Source of the DNA: an uncultured Bacteroidales bacterium
Lineage (GTDB): Bacteria > Bacteroidota > Bacteroidia > Bacteroidales > UBA932
Direction of reading: 5' to 3'
Assembly: GCA_946405485.1 (NCBI GenBank)
Contig: CAMJHJ010000030.1
Location: 1-15,791, forward strand
DNA length: 15,791 bases
In this document: positions 7,439-15,500 of the stretch, piece after piece
How positions within the stretch are numbered: position 1 is the stretch's first letter
Layout: each line of letters opens with the position of its first letter
The notes under the pieces: model-generated
Databases searched by the model: none
What the model saw: only the letters and a program-made list of their open reading frames with translations
What the model was told of the DNA's origin: nothing
Translations under genes and position numbers: made by a program

Positions 7439-7993
7439 ATGATGGAAGACAGCAGGACAGCGACATACGACAGGTTCGAGGCCAGTATCAGGAAGGAACT
7501 CATAAAGCTCTGCACCGAGTTCGAGATGATGAACGGACAGTTGCTCCGTTCTGACGACATAGATGCGAAATGGGACGAGTTCGCCCGCGATTATATGATC
7601 GACGCCGTCCACGAGTTCAACGAGTATCCCGAAGTAGCCCTCGCCTGGGCTGCGTATCTCGGCATGGGCGTCGCCCGCCATTGGGACGAGGACTGGCGCA
7701 GGCATGCCTCCGACAAATACGCGTCGTATTATGGTACGAGGGGTTTCGACGACATGGATGACCACATCATACGGGACGTCCTGGGCTATGCCCTGGATTC
7801 GGAACAGGCGAAGGCCGTCGGCGCCATGCTCAGCCGCTGCGCCACGCTGGTCCTGACCCTCATACGCCGCGAAGGCTTCGAGTCCCAGAGCGTCGAGGCC
7901 TACTACGTCCTCATCCGCAGCGTCAAGGTCATGTTCCAGATCGGCCAGTCACTCGAGCTTTACCGACTGGGATATTCCTTCCGTCCCCTTTGA
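7439..7993 (+). CDS. Conserved-looking hypothetical protein, 184 aa, helical, cytoplasmic
   Basis: I do not recognise a named family. The product begins MMEDSRTATYDRFEASIRKEL and has no signal peptide or membrane segment. Its composition is rich in acidic, aromatic and Met/Leu residues and fits an all-helical soluble fold. Notable stretches are EYPEVALAWAAYLGMGVARHWDEDW, around residues 60-83, and YYGTRGFDDMDDHIIRDVLG (about 97-116). The frame extends far upstream, but that part is antisense to thiL. The start is taken as ATG 7439 just after the -7 box, with ATG 7442 equally possible. It is transcribed divergently from thiL and ends 29 bp before the convergent YkvA gene. Codon use resembles the neighbours, so I regard it as a real gene of unknown role. 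Confidence 0.8.
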   Translation: MMEDSRTATYDRFEASIRKELIKLCTEFEMMNGQLLRSDDIDAKWDEFARDYMIDAVHEFNEYPEVALAWAAYLGMGVARHWDEDWRRHASDKYASYYGTRGFDDMDDHIIRDVLGYALDSEQAKAVGAMLSRCATLVLTLIRREGFESQSVEAYYVLIRSVKVMFQIGQSLELYRLGYSFRPL

Positions 7994-8022
7994 TTCCTGA
8001 AAGAATAAGAATGATCTGACAA

Positions 8023-8478
8023 TCAGTCCTGAACATCGACATCGTCATCGTAGCCCTCAGGGGCTTTCCCGATGATGATGTCCTTTTCGTCATAATTCCC
8101 GAACCAGTCGTGGAGCTTTTTCTTCGCCTGGGCCTCTATCTCCGGCGTAACGTTCTTGGCGACGGCGTAGAATGCCCACATCAATGCGGCCAGGTCGTCG
8201 GTATAGCCCGCCAGCGGGATAAAGTCAGGGATTAGGTCTATGGGCAGTATGAAATAGCCGAGAGCTCCCCAGATCTTCCCCTTGTCGGCCATCTTGACCT
8301 TGGGGCTCTTGAGGACATAATACAGCAGCAGCGCCAGGTAAATGACCTTTATGCCGGCCTTCTTCGCTACGCGGGTCACTTTTTTCAGGAGGTCCTGCTC
8401 ATTGTACCTGCCCTGGTATTTCTCGATATCCTTGGGTGTCATCTTGTCAGTCTTGATGGTTTTACGGGGGAACTGCAT
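8023..8478 (-). CDS. YkvA family (DUF1232) small membrane protein
   Basis: The function of this family is not established. It is 151 aa. The DUF1232 signature spans residues 72-95 (ALGYFILPIDLIPDF, then IPLAGYTDD), the conserved 'LP(I/L)DLIPDFIP..G..DD' motif. A hydrophobic segment at about 43-56 and the signature region are likely membrane-associated. The N-terminus is basic (KKVTRVAKKAGIK, 32-44) and the C-terminus acidic (YDDDVDVQD). The start could be ATG 8478, preceded by GAGGAAC, or ATG 8442 (MTPKDIEKY), which is closer to the usual family N-terminus. No clear -7 box is seen upstream. It is convergent with the 184-aa gene and divergent from the phosphatase gene. Confidence 0.87.
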   Translation of the reverse strand: MQFPRKTIKTDKMTPKDIEKYQGRYNEQDLLKKVTRVAKKAGIKVIYLALLLYYVLKSPKVKMADKGKIWGALGYFILPIDLIPDFIPLAGYTDDLAALMWAFYAVAKNVTPEIEAQAKKKLHDWFGNYDEKDIIIGKAPEGYDDDVDVQD

Positions 8479-8502
8479 AAATTGTTCCTCAGTTTTTTTT
8501 CT

Positions 8503-8510
8503 TATCTTTA
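8503..8510 (+). promoter_or_regulatory. Probable -7 box of the phosphatase gene
   Basis: TATCTTTA differs by one base from TAnnTTTG and lies 27 bases before the ATG at 8538, downstream of an eight-T run. It is the best promoter candidate in the 59-bp divergent gap. Confidence 0.4.
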
Positions 8511-8537
8511 TCCGTGTAAAAACAACATGCTCGGATT

Positions 8538-9818
8538 ATGAAAAAGACCTTCCTGGCAGCATGCCTGCTCCTGCTAGCCGCGGCCGCAGCCCCGGCGCAG
8601 ACCTTCAACGTCGATGAACTTGTGGGAAGCAACCGCGACCTCGCCGCCAGCGGCGAGCGGGCGTATGACTTCGACGTCCCGCCCATGACACCTGCCCCGG
8701 ACGGGTACAAGCCGTTCTATATCAGCCATTATGGCCGTCACGGCTCCCGCTGGTGCTACAGCGCCGCGCCGTATTCCCGCATCCAGGCCAGGCTTGCCGA
8801 AGCGAAGGAGAAAGGTCTCCTGACCGTCCGCGGGCAGGAATTCCACGACCAGTACATGGACTTCTACCTTGAGCCCATGATCAACGCCGGCGACCTGACG
8901 GAGCTCGGCCGTTGGCAGAACGAGCGCATCGCCGAGGTCATGTACCGCGATTTCCCGGAGGTGTTCACCAACGGCAACAAGGTCCTGGCCCGCGCCTCCG
9001 ACTCCCCGCGCTCCATCATCAGCATGGGCTCCTTCTGCCTCGGGCTGCAGAGGCACGCCCCCTGGCTGGACATCACCGTCCGCTCGCTGCATACCGACAT
9101 GCCCTTCACGTCCACGCGCCATTCACCGCGGCAGATAGCGAAGCATTATGCCGGCCGTCCCGGACTGCCCGGAGGGGAGACCCTCGAGCAGTTCCGCGTC
9201 CGCAAGATCGATTCCGACGCTATCCTCAGCCGCCTTTTCACCGACACGTCCTTCATCGGCGACGCCAGCGCCAAGGCCGCGTTCGTAATGGATCTCCACG
9301 ATATCTGGGCCGGTTACCACAACTATTGCGACAGCGACTTCATGGAGGACCTCTTCGACAGGCAGGCGAGGATAGACACCTGGGAAGTGAACAATTACAT
9401 CAGTTACACCCAGGCCTCGCTGAACCGCTTCGACCATATCGTCCTCCTGCAGGAGATCGAGCAGCTGGCCGACGAGGCCATCGCGGGCACGCGTGACGTC
9501 TGCCTGGACCTCCGCTACGGCCACGACCATGTCATCAGCGCATTCTTCCCCCTGCTCGGCCTGTACGGGAGCGACCGTGTTCCCGACACCGCCGACGAGG
9601 TAAAGTACTGGTTCCAGGATTATTACACGCAGATGGCCTCCAACTTCCAGTTCATCCTCTACCGCTCCCAGGATTCCGGACGCATCCTCTTCAAGCTCCT
9701 TCACAACGGAGTGGAGGTGGAGCTACGGCAGCTCACCCCGGTGAGCGGCCCTTACTACGACTGGGCTGACTTCAAAGCATGGTGCGCCAAATTATACGAA
9801 GAGCATCCGCTGGTATAG
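8538..9818 (+). CDS. Secreted histidine acid phosphatase (phytase-like)
   Basis: Hydrolyses phosphomonoesters through a phosphohistidine intermediate. Related Bacteroidales enzymes include inositol-phosphate phosphatases, but the substrate here is not determined. The protein has 426 aa. Residues 1-21 are a Sec signal peptide (LLLAAAAAPAQ). The catalytic motif SHYGRHGSR (63-71) gives nucleophile H68 with R67 and R71. A conserved arginine lies in ARASDSPRSI (151-160), and the proton donor motif LRYGHDHV gives H329-D330. That is the HD form of the acid phosphatases rather than the HAE form of MINPP-type phytases. ATG 8538 follows a plausible -7 box. The YgjP-like gene starts 2 bases after the stop, so the two are probably co-transcribed. 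Confidence 0.9.
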   Translation: MKKTFLAACLLLLAAAAAPAQTFNVDELVGSNRDLAASGERAYDFDVPPMTPAPDGYKPFYISHYGRHGSRWCYSAAPYSRIQARLAEAKEKGLLTVRGQEFHDQYMDFYLEPMINAGDLTELGRWQNERIAEVMYRDFPEVFTNGNKVLARASDSPRSIISMGSFCLGLQRHAPWLDITVRSLHTDMPFTSTRHSPRQIAKHYAGRPGLPGGETLEQFRVRKIDSDAILSRLFTDTSFIGDASAKAAFVMDLHDIWAGYHNYCDSDFMEDLFDRQARIDTWEVNNYISYTQASLNRFDHIVLLQEIEQLADEAIAGTRDVCLDLRYGHDHVISAFFPLLGLYGSDRVPDTADEVKYWFQDYYTQMASNFQFILYRSQDSGRILFKLLHNGVEVELRQLTPVSGPYYDWADFKAWCAKLYEEHPLV

Positions 9819-9820
9819 GC

Positions 9821-10207
9821 ATGTTTTTCATCATCAGGAGACGCCGGAGGAAGATGAAGCCCCTGACCGCAGAACAGGCGGCGGAGGTGGAGCGGCTGCG
9901 CGCCCAGGCCAAGGCGGCCCTGCCGCCGCGCCTGGCCGAGCTCGCCGCCCTCCACGGCTTCACCTACAAGGCCGTCCGCATCAAGCACAACGTCTCCAAC
10001 TGGGGCAGTTGCTCCGAACTGGGAAATATCAATCTTAACCTCAACCTGATGCGCCTCCCGGAGCACCTGCGCGACTACGTCATGCTCCACGAGCTCTGCC
10101 ATCTGAAATACCTCAACCATGGTCCGGAGTTCCACGCCCTGCTCGAGATCGTCTGCCCCGGTCACCGCGCGTACCAGCGCGAGCTTAAATCCTACAAGCT
10201 TATCTGA
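9821..10207 (+). CDS. Short YgjP-type (SprT-like/DUF45) metallopeptidase domain protein
   Basis: Predicted zinc metallohydrolase of the YgjP/WSS1-like group; the biological substrate of such proteins is uncertain. The product has 128 aa from ATG 9821. Conserved parts are the SNWGSCS motif (59-65), NINLNLNLMRLPEHLRDYVMLHE and the zinc site HELCH (90-94) with the third ligand H100 in NHGPEFH. The family is usually about 230 aa with an N-terminal beta-rich half, and that half is missing here. The protein begins with the basic stretch MFFIIRRRRRK and moves directly into the helix before WGSC. Alternative in-frame starts are ATG 9779, inside the phosphatase gene, and ATG 9854, after CGGAGGAAG. Close spacing to the phosphatase suggests one transcript. 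Confidence 0.87.
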   Translation: MFFIIRRRRRKMKPLTAEQAAEVERLRAQAKAALPPRLAELAALHGFTYKAVRIKHNVSNWGSCSELGNINLNLNLMRLPEHLRDYVMLHELCHLKYLNHGPEFHALLEIVCPGHRAYQRELKSYKLI

Positions 10208-10209
10208 GG

Positions 10210-10872
10210 TCAGTGCATCATGCGCTCCACGGGAGTGACCGGCACCTTCGGCACCGGGTCATTCCTGTATGCGCCTCCGAAGCTCCTCGCCATGTTCTTC
10301 TGGAGGTCGTTCCAGTCCACCATCACCTGCTTGTAGGTGCCTGTGGCGGGATCGAATTCCAGCCGTATGCTCTGAGGGAAGAACTCCGGAGAATACGGAT
10401 GCTCATAAGGCGCCTGTCCCGGGACATACACGTCGATCCAAGGGAAGGAAGGGTTCATCAGGGGAGCGTACCCCTGCCGGAAGCCGAAGGGATTGGAAAG
10501 GAACATGCGGGATGCCTGGAATGCCATCCGGGCTGACTTCGAGAAATCGGGCAGACGGTGCCAATAAAGGTCGCGGCCGACGGAACCCATCACGCTGGAA
10601 TAGGCGGAAGCGTTGAGCCTTGCCGCCCTCTGAGCCTTCGTTTCGAAAGGAGGCTGCTGCAGCGGCGACAGGAATGACGGCAGCTGGAAAATGGGCGTCA
10701 GAAATCCGGAAGAGAAAGGATTGACCGGCTGGAAGGAAGGCCCGGGCCTGTTCTCCAGCGAGTCAGGCTTCACCACAGGTCCGTCGAGCACCGTGACCGG
10801 CACATCCTGCGCCCGTCCGGCCAGCGTTCCGGCAACCAGAAGCATAAGAGTCAATAGTAATCCTTTACCCAT
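10210..10872 (-). CDS. Secreted hypothetical protein, 220 aa, Pro/Phe-rich
   Basis: Not recognised. From ATG 10872 the product has a Sec signal peptide (MGKGLLLTLMLLVAGTLAGRAQ). A Pro/Phe/Ser-rich segment follows (GPSFQPVNPFSSGFLTPIF, and so on, roughly residues 40-75), then a region with WHRLPDF, NPFGFRQGY, FPWIDVYVPG and FDPATGTYKQVMVDWNDLQ. It has no cysteine after the signal and no lipobox, so it is probably periplasmic or exported. The frame continues up to 10893, but that start would be TTG and lies within the -7 box. The gene ends 2 bases from the convergent YgjP-like gene. No function is assigned. Confidence 0.75.
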   Translation of the reverse strand: MGKGLLLTLMLLVAGTLAGRAQDVPVTVLDGPVVKPDSLENRPGPSFQPVNPFSSGFLTPIFQLPSFLSPLQQPPFETKAQRAARLNASAYSSVMGSVGRDLYWHRLPDFSKSARMAFQASRMFLSNPFGFRQGYAPLMNPSFPWIDVYVPGQAPYEHPYSPEFFPQSIRLEFDPATGTYKQVMVDWNDLQKNMARSFGGAYRNDPVPKVPVTPVERMMH

Positions 10873-10890
10873 ACGGTCTGAACTGTTATT

Positions 10891-10898
10891 CAAAGATT
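10891..10898 (-). promoter_or_regulatory. Probable -7 box for the 220-aa secreted protein gene
   Basis: The minus strand reads AATCTTTG, one base from TAnnTTTG, 18 bases upstream of ATG 10872. Confidence 0.4.
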
Positions 10899-10927
10899 AT
10901 ACCGATTAGAACCTTGGGAATGCCATA

Positions 10928-10968
10928 TTTATTGATAATCGCAAAATAATTTATCGATAATCGCAAAA
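10928..10968 (+). promoter_or_regulatory. Two 19-bp direct repeats, probable operator of the DUF2975-HTH operon
   Basis: TTTATYGATAATCGCAAAA occurs at 10928-10946 and 10950-10968, differing only at the Y (T in the first, C in the second). The start-to-start distance is 22 bp, about two helical turns, placing both copies on the same face of the DNA. The second copy contains the perfect palindrome TTATCGATAA. The pair lies just upstream of the presumed -7 box of an operon encoding a small HTH protein, which suggests autoregulation. Confidence 0.65.
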
Positions 10969-10974
10969 CTGGCA

Positions 10975-10983
10975 TAGTCTTTG
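10975..10983 (+). promoter_or_regulatory. Possible -7 box of the DUF2975-HTH operon
   Basis: TAGTCTTTG resembles TAnnTTTG with one extra base between TA and TTTG. It lies 34 bases upstream of ATG 11018 and 6 bases after the direct repeats. Confidence 0.35.
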
Positions 10984-11017
10984 TCTTTTGACCGGGAGTA
11001 TTAAAAAAACGAACGTC

Positions 11018-11494
11018 ATGAAACTATCGAACCAAAGGGGCATCAAGACCGTCAGCCTCATCGCTCTCGCCATGGGGGCGCTTTATCTTGTATTCATTTA
11101 TTTCAAAACCATCAATGTCCTGTGGATTGACGGGCCGCATGAGAGGATCGTCTGGAACGACGCCCATATGGGATGGCAGATAGCTGTCCTGGCTGGATAT
11201 GTCCTAGGCTGGACGGCCGTCTTCATAATGTGCCTGCTGATAGAGATCAACATCTTCAAGGGGCTGAAATCCGGGGACCTGTTCCCCAGGAAGAACACCG
11301 CCCTCATCATGTTGACGGCCATCCTGGTGGGCGTTTCGCTGTTCTTCGACGCGAACGTCTCCGACGTCATCAAGGGAGTCGAGTGCTCCGTCCTGACCTC
11401 CAACTGCATCTTCATCCCCCTCATCATCATCGTCTTCGGACTCCTTTACAAACAGGCCTCCCTCGCGATGGAGGACAGCAACCTCGCGATATGA
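11018..11494 (+). CDS. DUF2975 family four-helix membrane protein
   Basis: Inner-membrane protein of unknown biochemical role that is typically encoded beside a small YozG-like HTH regulator, as here. The product has 158 aa with four hydrophobic segments at roughly 11-30, 54-76, 95-112 and 128-145. The loop FKGLKSGDLFPRKN (80-93) after the second segment fits the family's 'G..F...N' motif. ATG 11018 is preceded by an A-rich stretch. An upstream in-frame TTG at 10988 is unlikely because it falls too close to the promoter. The stop overlaps the HTH gene start (ATGA at 11491-11494), implying translational coupling. A likely but unproven role is sensing at the membrane or controlling the partner regulator. 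Confidence 0.85.
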   Translation: MKLSNQRGIKTVSLIALAMGALYLVFIYFKTINVLWIDGPHERIVWNDAHMGWQIAVLAGYVLGWTAVFIMCLLIEINIFKGLKSGDLFPRKNTALIMLTAILVGVSLFFDANVSDVIKGVECSVLTSNCIFIPLIIIVFGLLYKQASLAMEDSNLAI

Positions 11495-11724
11495 TCACTA
11501 TCAACCTTGACATAGTACTTGCCACCAGAAGGATGACCCTGAGCGAGTTGTCCGAGAAGGTGGACGTCAACCTCACGAACCTTTCCATACTCAAGACGGG
11601 GAAGGCCCGCGCCATCCGCTTCAGTACCCTGAACGCCATCTGCAAGGTCCTGGACTGCAAGCCCGGCGACATCCTCGATTATGTCCCTGACCCCGAGGGA
11701 ACAGATACGTCAGAAGAAGAATGA
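11491..11724 (+). CDS. Small Cro/C1-type (YozG-like) HTH transcriptional regulator
   Basis: A 77-aa DNA-binding protein. The helix-turn-helix lies in MTLSELSEKVDVNLTNLSIL (15-34), followed by KTGKARAIRFSTLNAICKVL and CKPGDILDYVPD, the usual arrangement of short Cro/C1 proteins that are partners of DUF2975 membrane proteins. The C-terminus is acidic (SEEE). Its ATG overlaps the DUF2975 stop, and its own stop overlaps the next ATG at 11721, so three products are translationally coupled. It probably binds the direct repeats at 10928-10968 to regulate this operon. That is inference from gene order and repeat position. Confidence 0.9.
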   Translation: MITINLDIVLATRRMTLSELSEKVDVNLTNLSILKTGKARAIRFSTLNAICKVLDCKPGDILDYVPDPEGTDTSEEE

Positions 11725-12548
11725 AAAAGTTGATAATAAGCGGATTGGCTGTAATCCTGCACTGTGCTTTCCTCAATGCGCAGGAAGTCCGCACGTTTTC
11801 CGGAAGGGTTACCGACAGTAATGGAGACGGGATTGAATATGTCAGCATAGGGGTCCCGAACGACACCATATTCACGGTGTCGGACATCAACGGATATTTC
11901 CGCTTCCGGCTGCCGGACAGCGATACGCGCGGCATTGTGTTCAGCCACCTCTCCTATGACCCTTTCACCCTGGATCCCCCGGAAGCCGGCTCAGGGACCG
12001 AGGGGCTGAGCATAATCCTTGATTACCATGAATTGCCGGAGGCTGTCGTCCTCCCCGATGACGGGAAAAAAGTGACCGTCCTCGGAAAAGGAGTGAGATG
12101 GGCCGGAGCGGGATTCGGTCTTTCAAATTCTTTGGGAGGTATCCTTAACGAGGAGTGGGGGAGCAAGGTCAGGCTCAGGAAGCCGACGAGGATTGAGAAG
12201 GCGGAACTCGAATGCAAACTGGAAGACGTGGACAAGGCCGTGCTGAGTTTCGTCATCTACGAGATAACCAGCGACAGCACGTCTTTCGTCCCTGTCCAGC
12301 ATGTTCCCGTATATCAGGCGATTCTGCCGGGAGACGATTATAAAACCCTTGTTTTCGAGGAGCCTGAAGTCCTGCTCCTCGACCCGGGGACATATTACTT
12401 CGCCGTCAAGTTCGTGGAGTTCGAAGGAGACGGCGCCCTGGTCTGCAAGGGCTATTTCAAAAGCGCCTATGAAAGAACCGGTGACTTCCATCTGCCCCTG
12501 AGCATAGGCCTGAAAGTCACCGGCATAGAATTCCCGTTCCGTAAGTGA
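11721..12548 (+). CDS. Secreted carboxypeptidase-regulatory-like domain protein
   Basis: The product has 275 aa with a Sec signal peptide (1-21, ending LNAQ). Residues 23-105 are a CarboxypepD_reg-like (transthyretin-like) beta-sandwich, shown by FSGRVTDSNGDGIEYVSIGV and TVSDINGYFRFRLPDS, typical of Bacteroidetes envelope proteins. After a linker, residues about 118-272 form a second, apparently all-beta domain (KGVRWAGAGFGL..., LRKPTRIEKAELECKL, DPGTYYFAVKFVEF). I recognise this second domain only as a C-terminal partner seen in such proteins. No TonB-dependent transporter barrel or peptidase domain follows. The start codon overlaps the HTH stop, so the protein belongs to the DUF2975-HTH operon. 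The gene ends 5 bp from the convergent protease gene. Function unknown. Confidence 0.85.
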   Translation: MKKLIISGLAVILHCAFLNAQEVRTFSGRVTDSNGDGIEYVSIGVPNDTIFTVSDINGYFRFRLPDSDTRGIVFSHLSYDPFTLDPPEAGSGTEGLSIILDYHELPEAVVLPDDGKKVTVLGKGVRWAGAGFGLSNSLGGILNEEWGSKVRLRKPTRIEKAELECKLEDVDKAVLSFVIYEITSDSTSFVPVQHVPVYQAILPGDDYKTLVFEEPEVLLLDPGTYYFAVKFVEFEGDGALVCKGYFKSAYERTGDFHLPLSIGLKVTGIEFPFRK

Positions 12549-12553
12549 AGGGG

Positions 12554-15500
12554 CTACAGCTGCCGCAGGACTTCGGCAATGGCGGCGTCGAGTTGCGGAT
12601 CCTTGCCCTCTATGCGGTCCTTGAAGGTGTTCTTGACGTAGATGTCGGGCTTGACGCCGGTGTTTTCCAGGTCCTTGCCGTCAATCACGTTGTAGCAGCC
12701 CCAGGCGGGCATGCGGACGGTGGAACCGTCCAACAGCCTGACGGAGGAGGTGAAGATGATCCAGCGGTAGGTTTCTGTGCCGACGAGCTTGGCGATGCCA
12801 AGGGTCTTGATACCGTTGGAAGTCACCTCTGCGTCGGAGAGGCTGTGCTCGTTGACCAGCACGACGATGGGCTTGCCGGCAGGCGCGACGTTGGGATGGG
12901 TGGTCTTCGGGAAGTCTCGGTACGACCACTCGAAGTGGCCCTGCCCGCGCAGGAAGTCGATGACCTCCTTGTGGACGTTGCCGCCGTTGTTGTAGCGCAG
13001 GTCAAGGATCAGGGCGTCCTTGTCGAAGGCCTCGGTGTGCATCTTGAGCAGGAACGAGTCGAGGTCCTCTGCGCCCATGGCCCTCATGTGGATGTACGCG
13101 ACCCTGTCGTTTGTCTTCCTTGAGACGATGTCCGCGCGCTCCTCCTCCCAGGCCTTGTACGCAAGGGTCTTGATGTTGGAGAAGGAGGTTGTGTGCACCT
13201 TGACGTCGAACTCCTTGCCGCCGCGACTGAAACGGAGTTTCAGTTCATCCTTAGCGACCGCGCCGGAGAAGTATTTCTCGCGGTTGTTGCCCTTGAACAC
13301 ACCCACGCCGTCAACGGCGACCAGCTCGTCGCCCTTCCTGATGTCTATCTCATACTTGTCTGCGGGGGAGTCGGCGAGGATTCCGGCTACGGTAAACGGA
13401 GAGGCGTTGTCGAAGATGATGCCGGTGCCGTAGGTGTGGGTGCGGGTCTCGAGCCTCTCCTCGGCGCCGTTGGAGGTGAAGCCCATGTGCGAGGAATTAA
13501 GCTCGCCGAGGAGGTCCGCCAGGAGGGTCCTCAAATTGGCCCTCGTGCGGACATAAGGCAGCAGGGAGGCGTAATAGTCGCGTACCGCGTACCAGTCTGC
13601 GCCGTGGAAGTTCACGTCGTAATAGTTCTGCTCCAGCGCTCCCCAGGCTTCGTAGAACATCTGGGTGAACTCGTCGCCGAGCACGGCCTCGACGTCCTTC
13701 TTGACCTCGGTCTTGGCGGCCGTGGCCGGGCCGGGCTCCACCTTGTAGATATTGCCCTGGCCAAGGCAGTACAGCGCATCCTTGCAGCTGAAGAAGGTGC
13801 CTCCGGAGAGATCCTTTATCTGCTTTGGCTTAGCCTCGGGATCGGAAATCTCCAGGATGAAGGTACCGGGGGTGCCTGAACCCATCGAACGGTAGAGGAG
13901 ATAGTCCTTTCCCTTCGAGGAGTAGATGTACGGGCTGCCCTGGCTGCCGTCGCGCTCCACCCGCGTCAGCCTCTCGTGGATGTCCTTGAAGTCAATCACT
14001 ACTGTGGAATCCTTCTTCGGCTCGTCCTTCTTGTCCCTGAACAGACCGTCGAAGGCCTCCGACTTGAAGGGGGTGTCATATTTGCGCAGGGGGAGCTTGT
14101 AGAGCGTCGGCCTTGAACCCCTCGGGAACGAGGAGGAGGTGGGGTTGGCGAGCAGGTACATATATTTCCCGTCAGGGGAGAAAACGGGGCTCTGCTCCAC
14201 CGAGGCGGAGTTGGTGAGGTTCCTGAGCGAGCCGTCCTTGATGTTGTAAAGGAAGATGTCCGACTCGAACATGTGCATGGCGTCGAAGGCCAGCCAGTTG
14301 TCGTCGAACGAGAATGACAGGGTGTAGCCCTGGTATGCCCAGAACTCGGCTTCGGCGACCTTCGTCGCGGTTCCGGTGGCGGTGTCGTACATCATCACCG
14401 CGCGGCTGCCGTCGGTGAATGCTATCTTGTCGCCCTTGTGGTTCTTCACCAGGTTCTTGGTTTCGTTCTGCGACAGGAAGACGGGGGACTCTCCGGAGCT
14501 ACCGTCGGCCGCTATGCTGTAGATGTTGGTCCATCCCCTGTCGGTCCTGGTGTAGAAGACGTGCTTGCTGTCCTCGCTCCAGAGAACTTCGTCCACACGC
14601 TCGTCAGCGGGGGTCGGGAGCTTCTGAAGGAACTTGCACTTGGTGTCGGAGATGTAGAGACCGCCGCGGATGACCAGGGCGAACTTCTTGCCGTCGGGGG
14701 AGACGTCCGCGGCGGTCGGGGTCTGCCCCGTGAAGGACCTGCGAACCTCGACGCTTCCGGAGGCTACGCTGATCTGGGGGACGGTGACCTTGCCGGTGGC
14801 GGGGTCAAGGACGTTGATCTCGTAATCCTTGAGGAACACCATCGCCGAGCCCCCGAAGGCCAGCGACGGGTACTGGACGGACTTGTCGAAGGACGTAAGC
14901 TGCTGAGGCTTGGAGCCTTTGACGTACTTGACGATGTTGGACTCCTTGTTGAGCTCGTCGCTGACGTAGTATATGTTGCCGTCCCTGTCCACCATCGGCC
15001 ACTGGTCCTTGCCGATGTAGTCGGTCAGCTCGGTATAGGCCTTGCTCCTGGGGTTCCAGCACTTGATGTTGGGGTTGTGGTCGCCGACATAGCGCTTGCG
15101 GGTGGGGAAACTGATGCTTTCCATCGACTCGTTGAAGAGGAACTCCCCGGTCTTGGGGTTCTCCACGAGGTTCACTATGGTGTTGAAATATCCGTCGAAC
15201 ATCAGCTGGGGCGTACCCCCGCCTACGGCCACCTTGAAGGTGGTCTTGCGGGCGCTCGCCCTGGTGGTCTCGAAATAGATCCAGTCCGACTTGGGTGACC
15301 ATGATACGGGGACGTCCGGGGCTTCGTGGAAGGTCAGCTGGACGGCCTGCCCGCCGGCCAGGGGCACGACGTAGACGTCGTTGTTGCCCTGGATGTCGGA
15401 GCTGAAAGCCAGCCACTTGCCGTCAGGCGACACGAGCGGCGAGTCTTGCACGCCGGGCATGGTTACCACCGCCGTAGCCTGCCCGCCGGCGGCCGGGACG

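Noticed and set aside
8574..9704. Minus-strand open frames opposite the phosphatase gene
   Set aside because: They are antisense to a well-supported enzyme with a signal peptide and catalytic motifs, and lack any recognisable feature.
11173..11490. An upstream extension of the HTH gene inside the DUF2975 gene
   Set aside because: It is an out-of-phase frame of the membrane-protein gene; the HTH domain begins right after ATG 11491.
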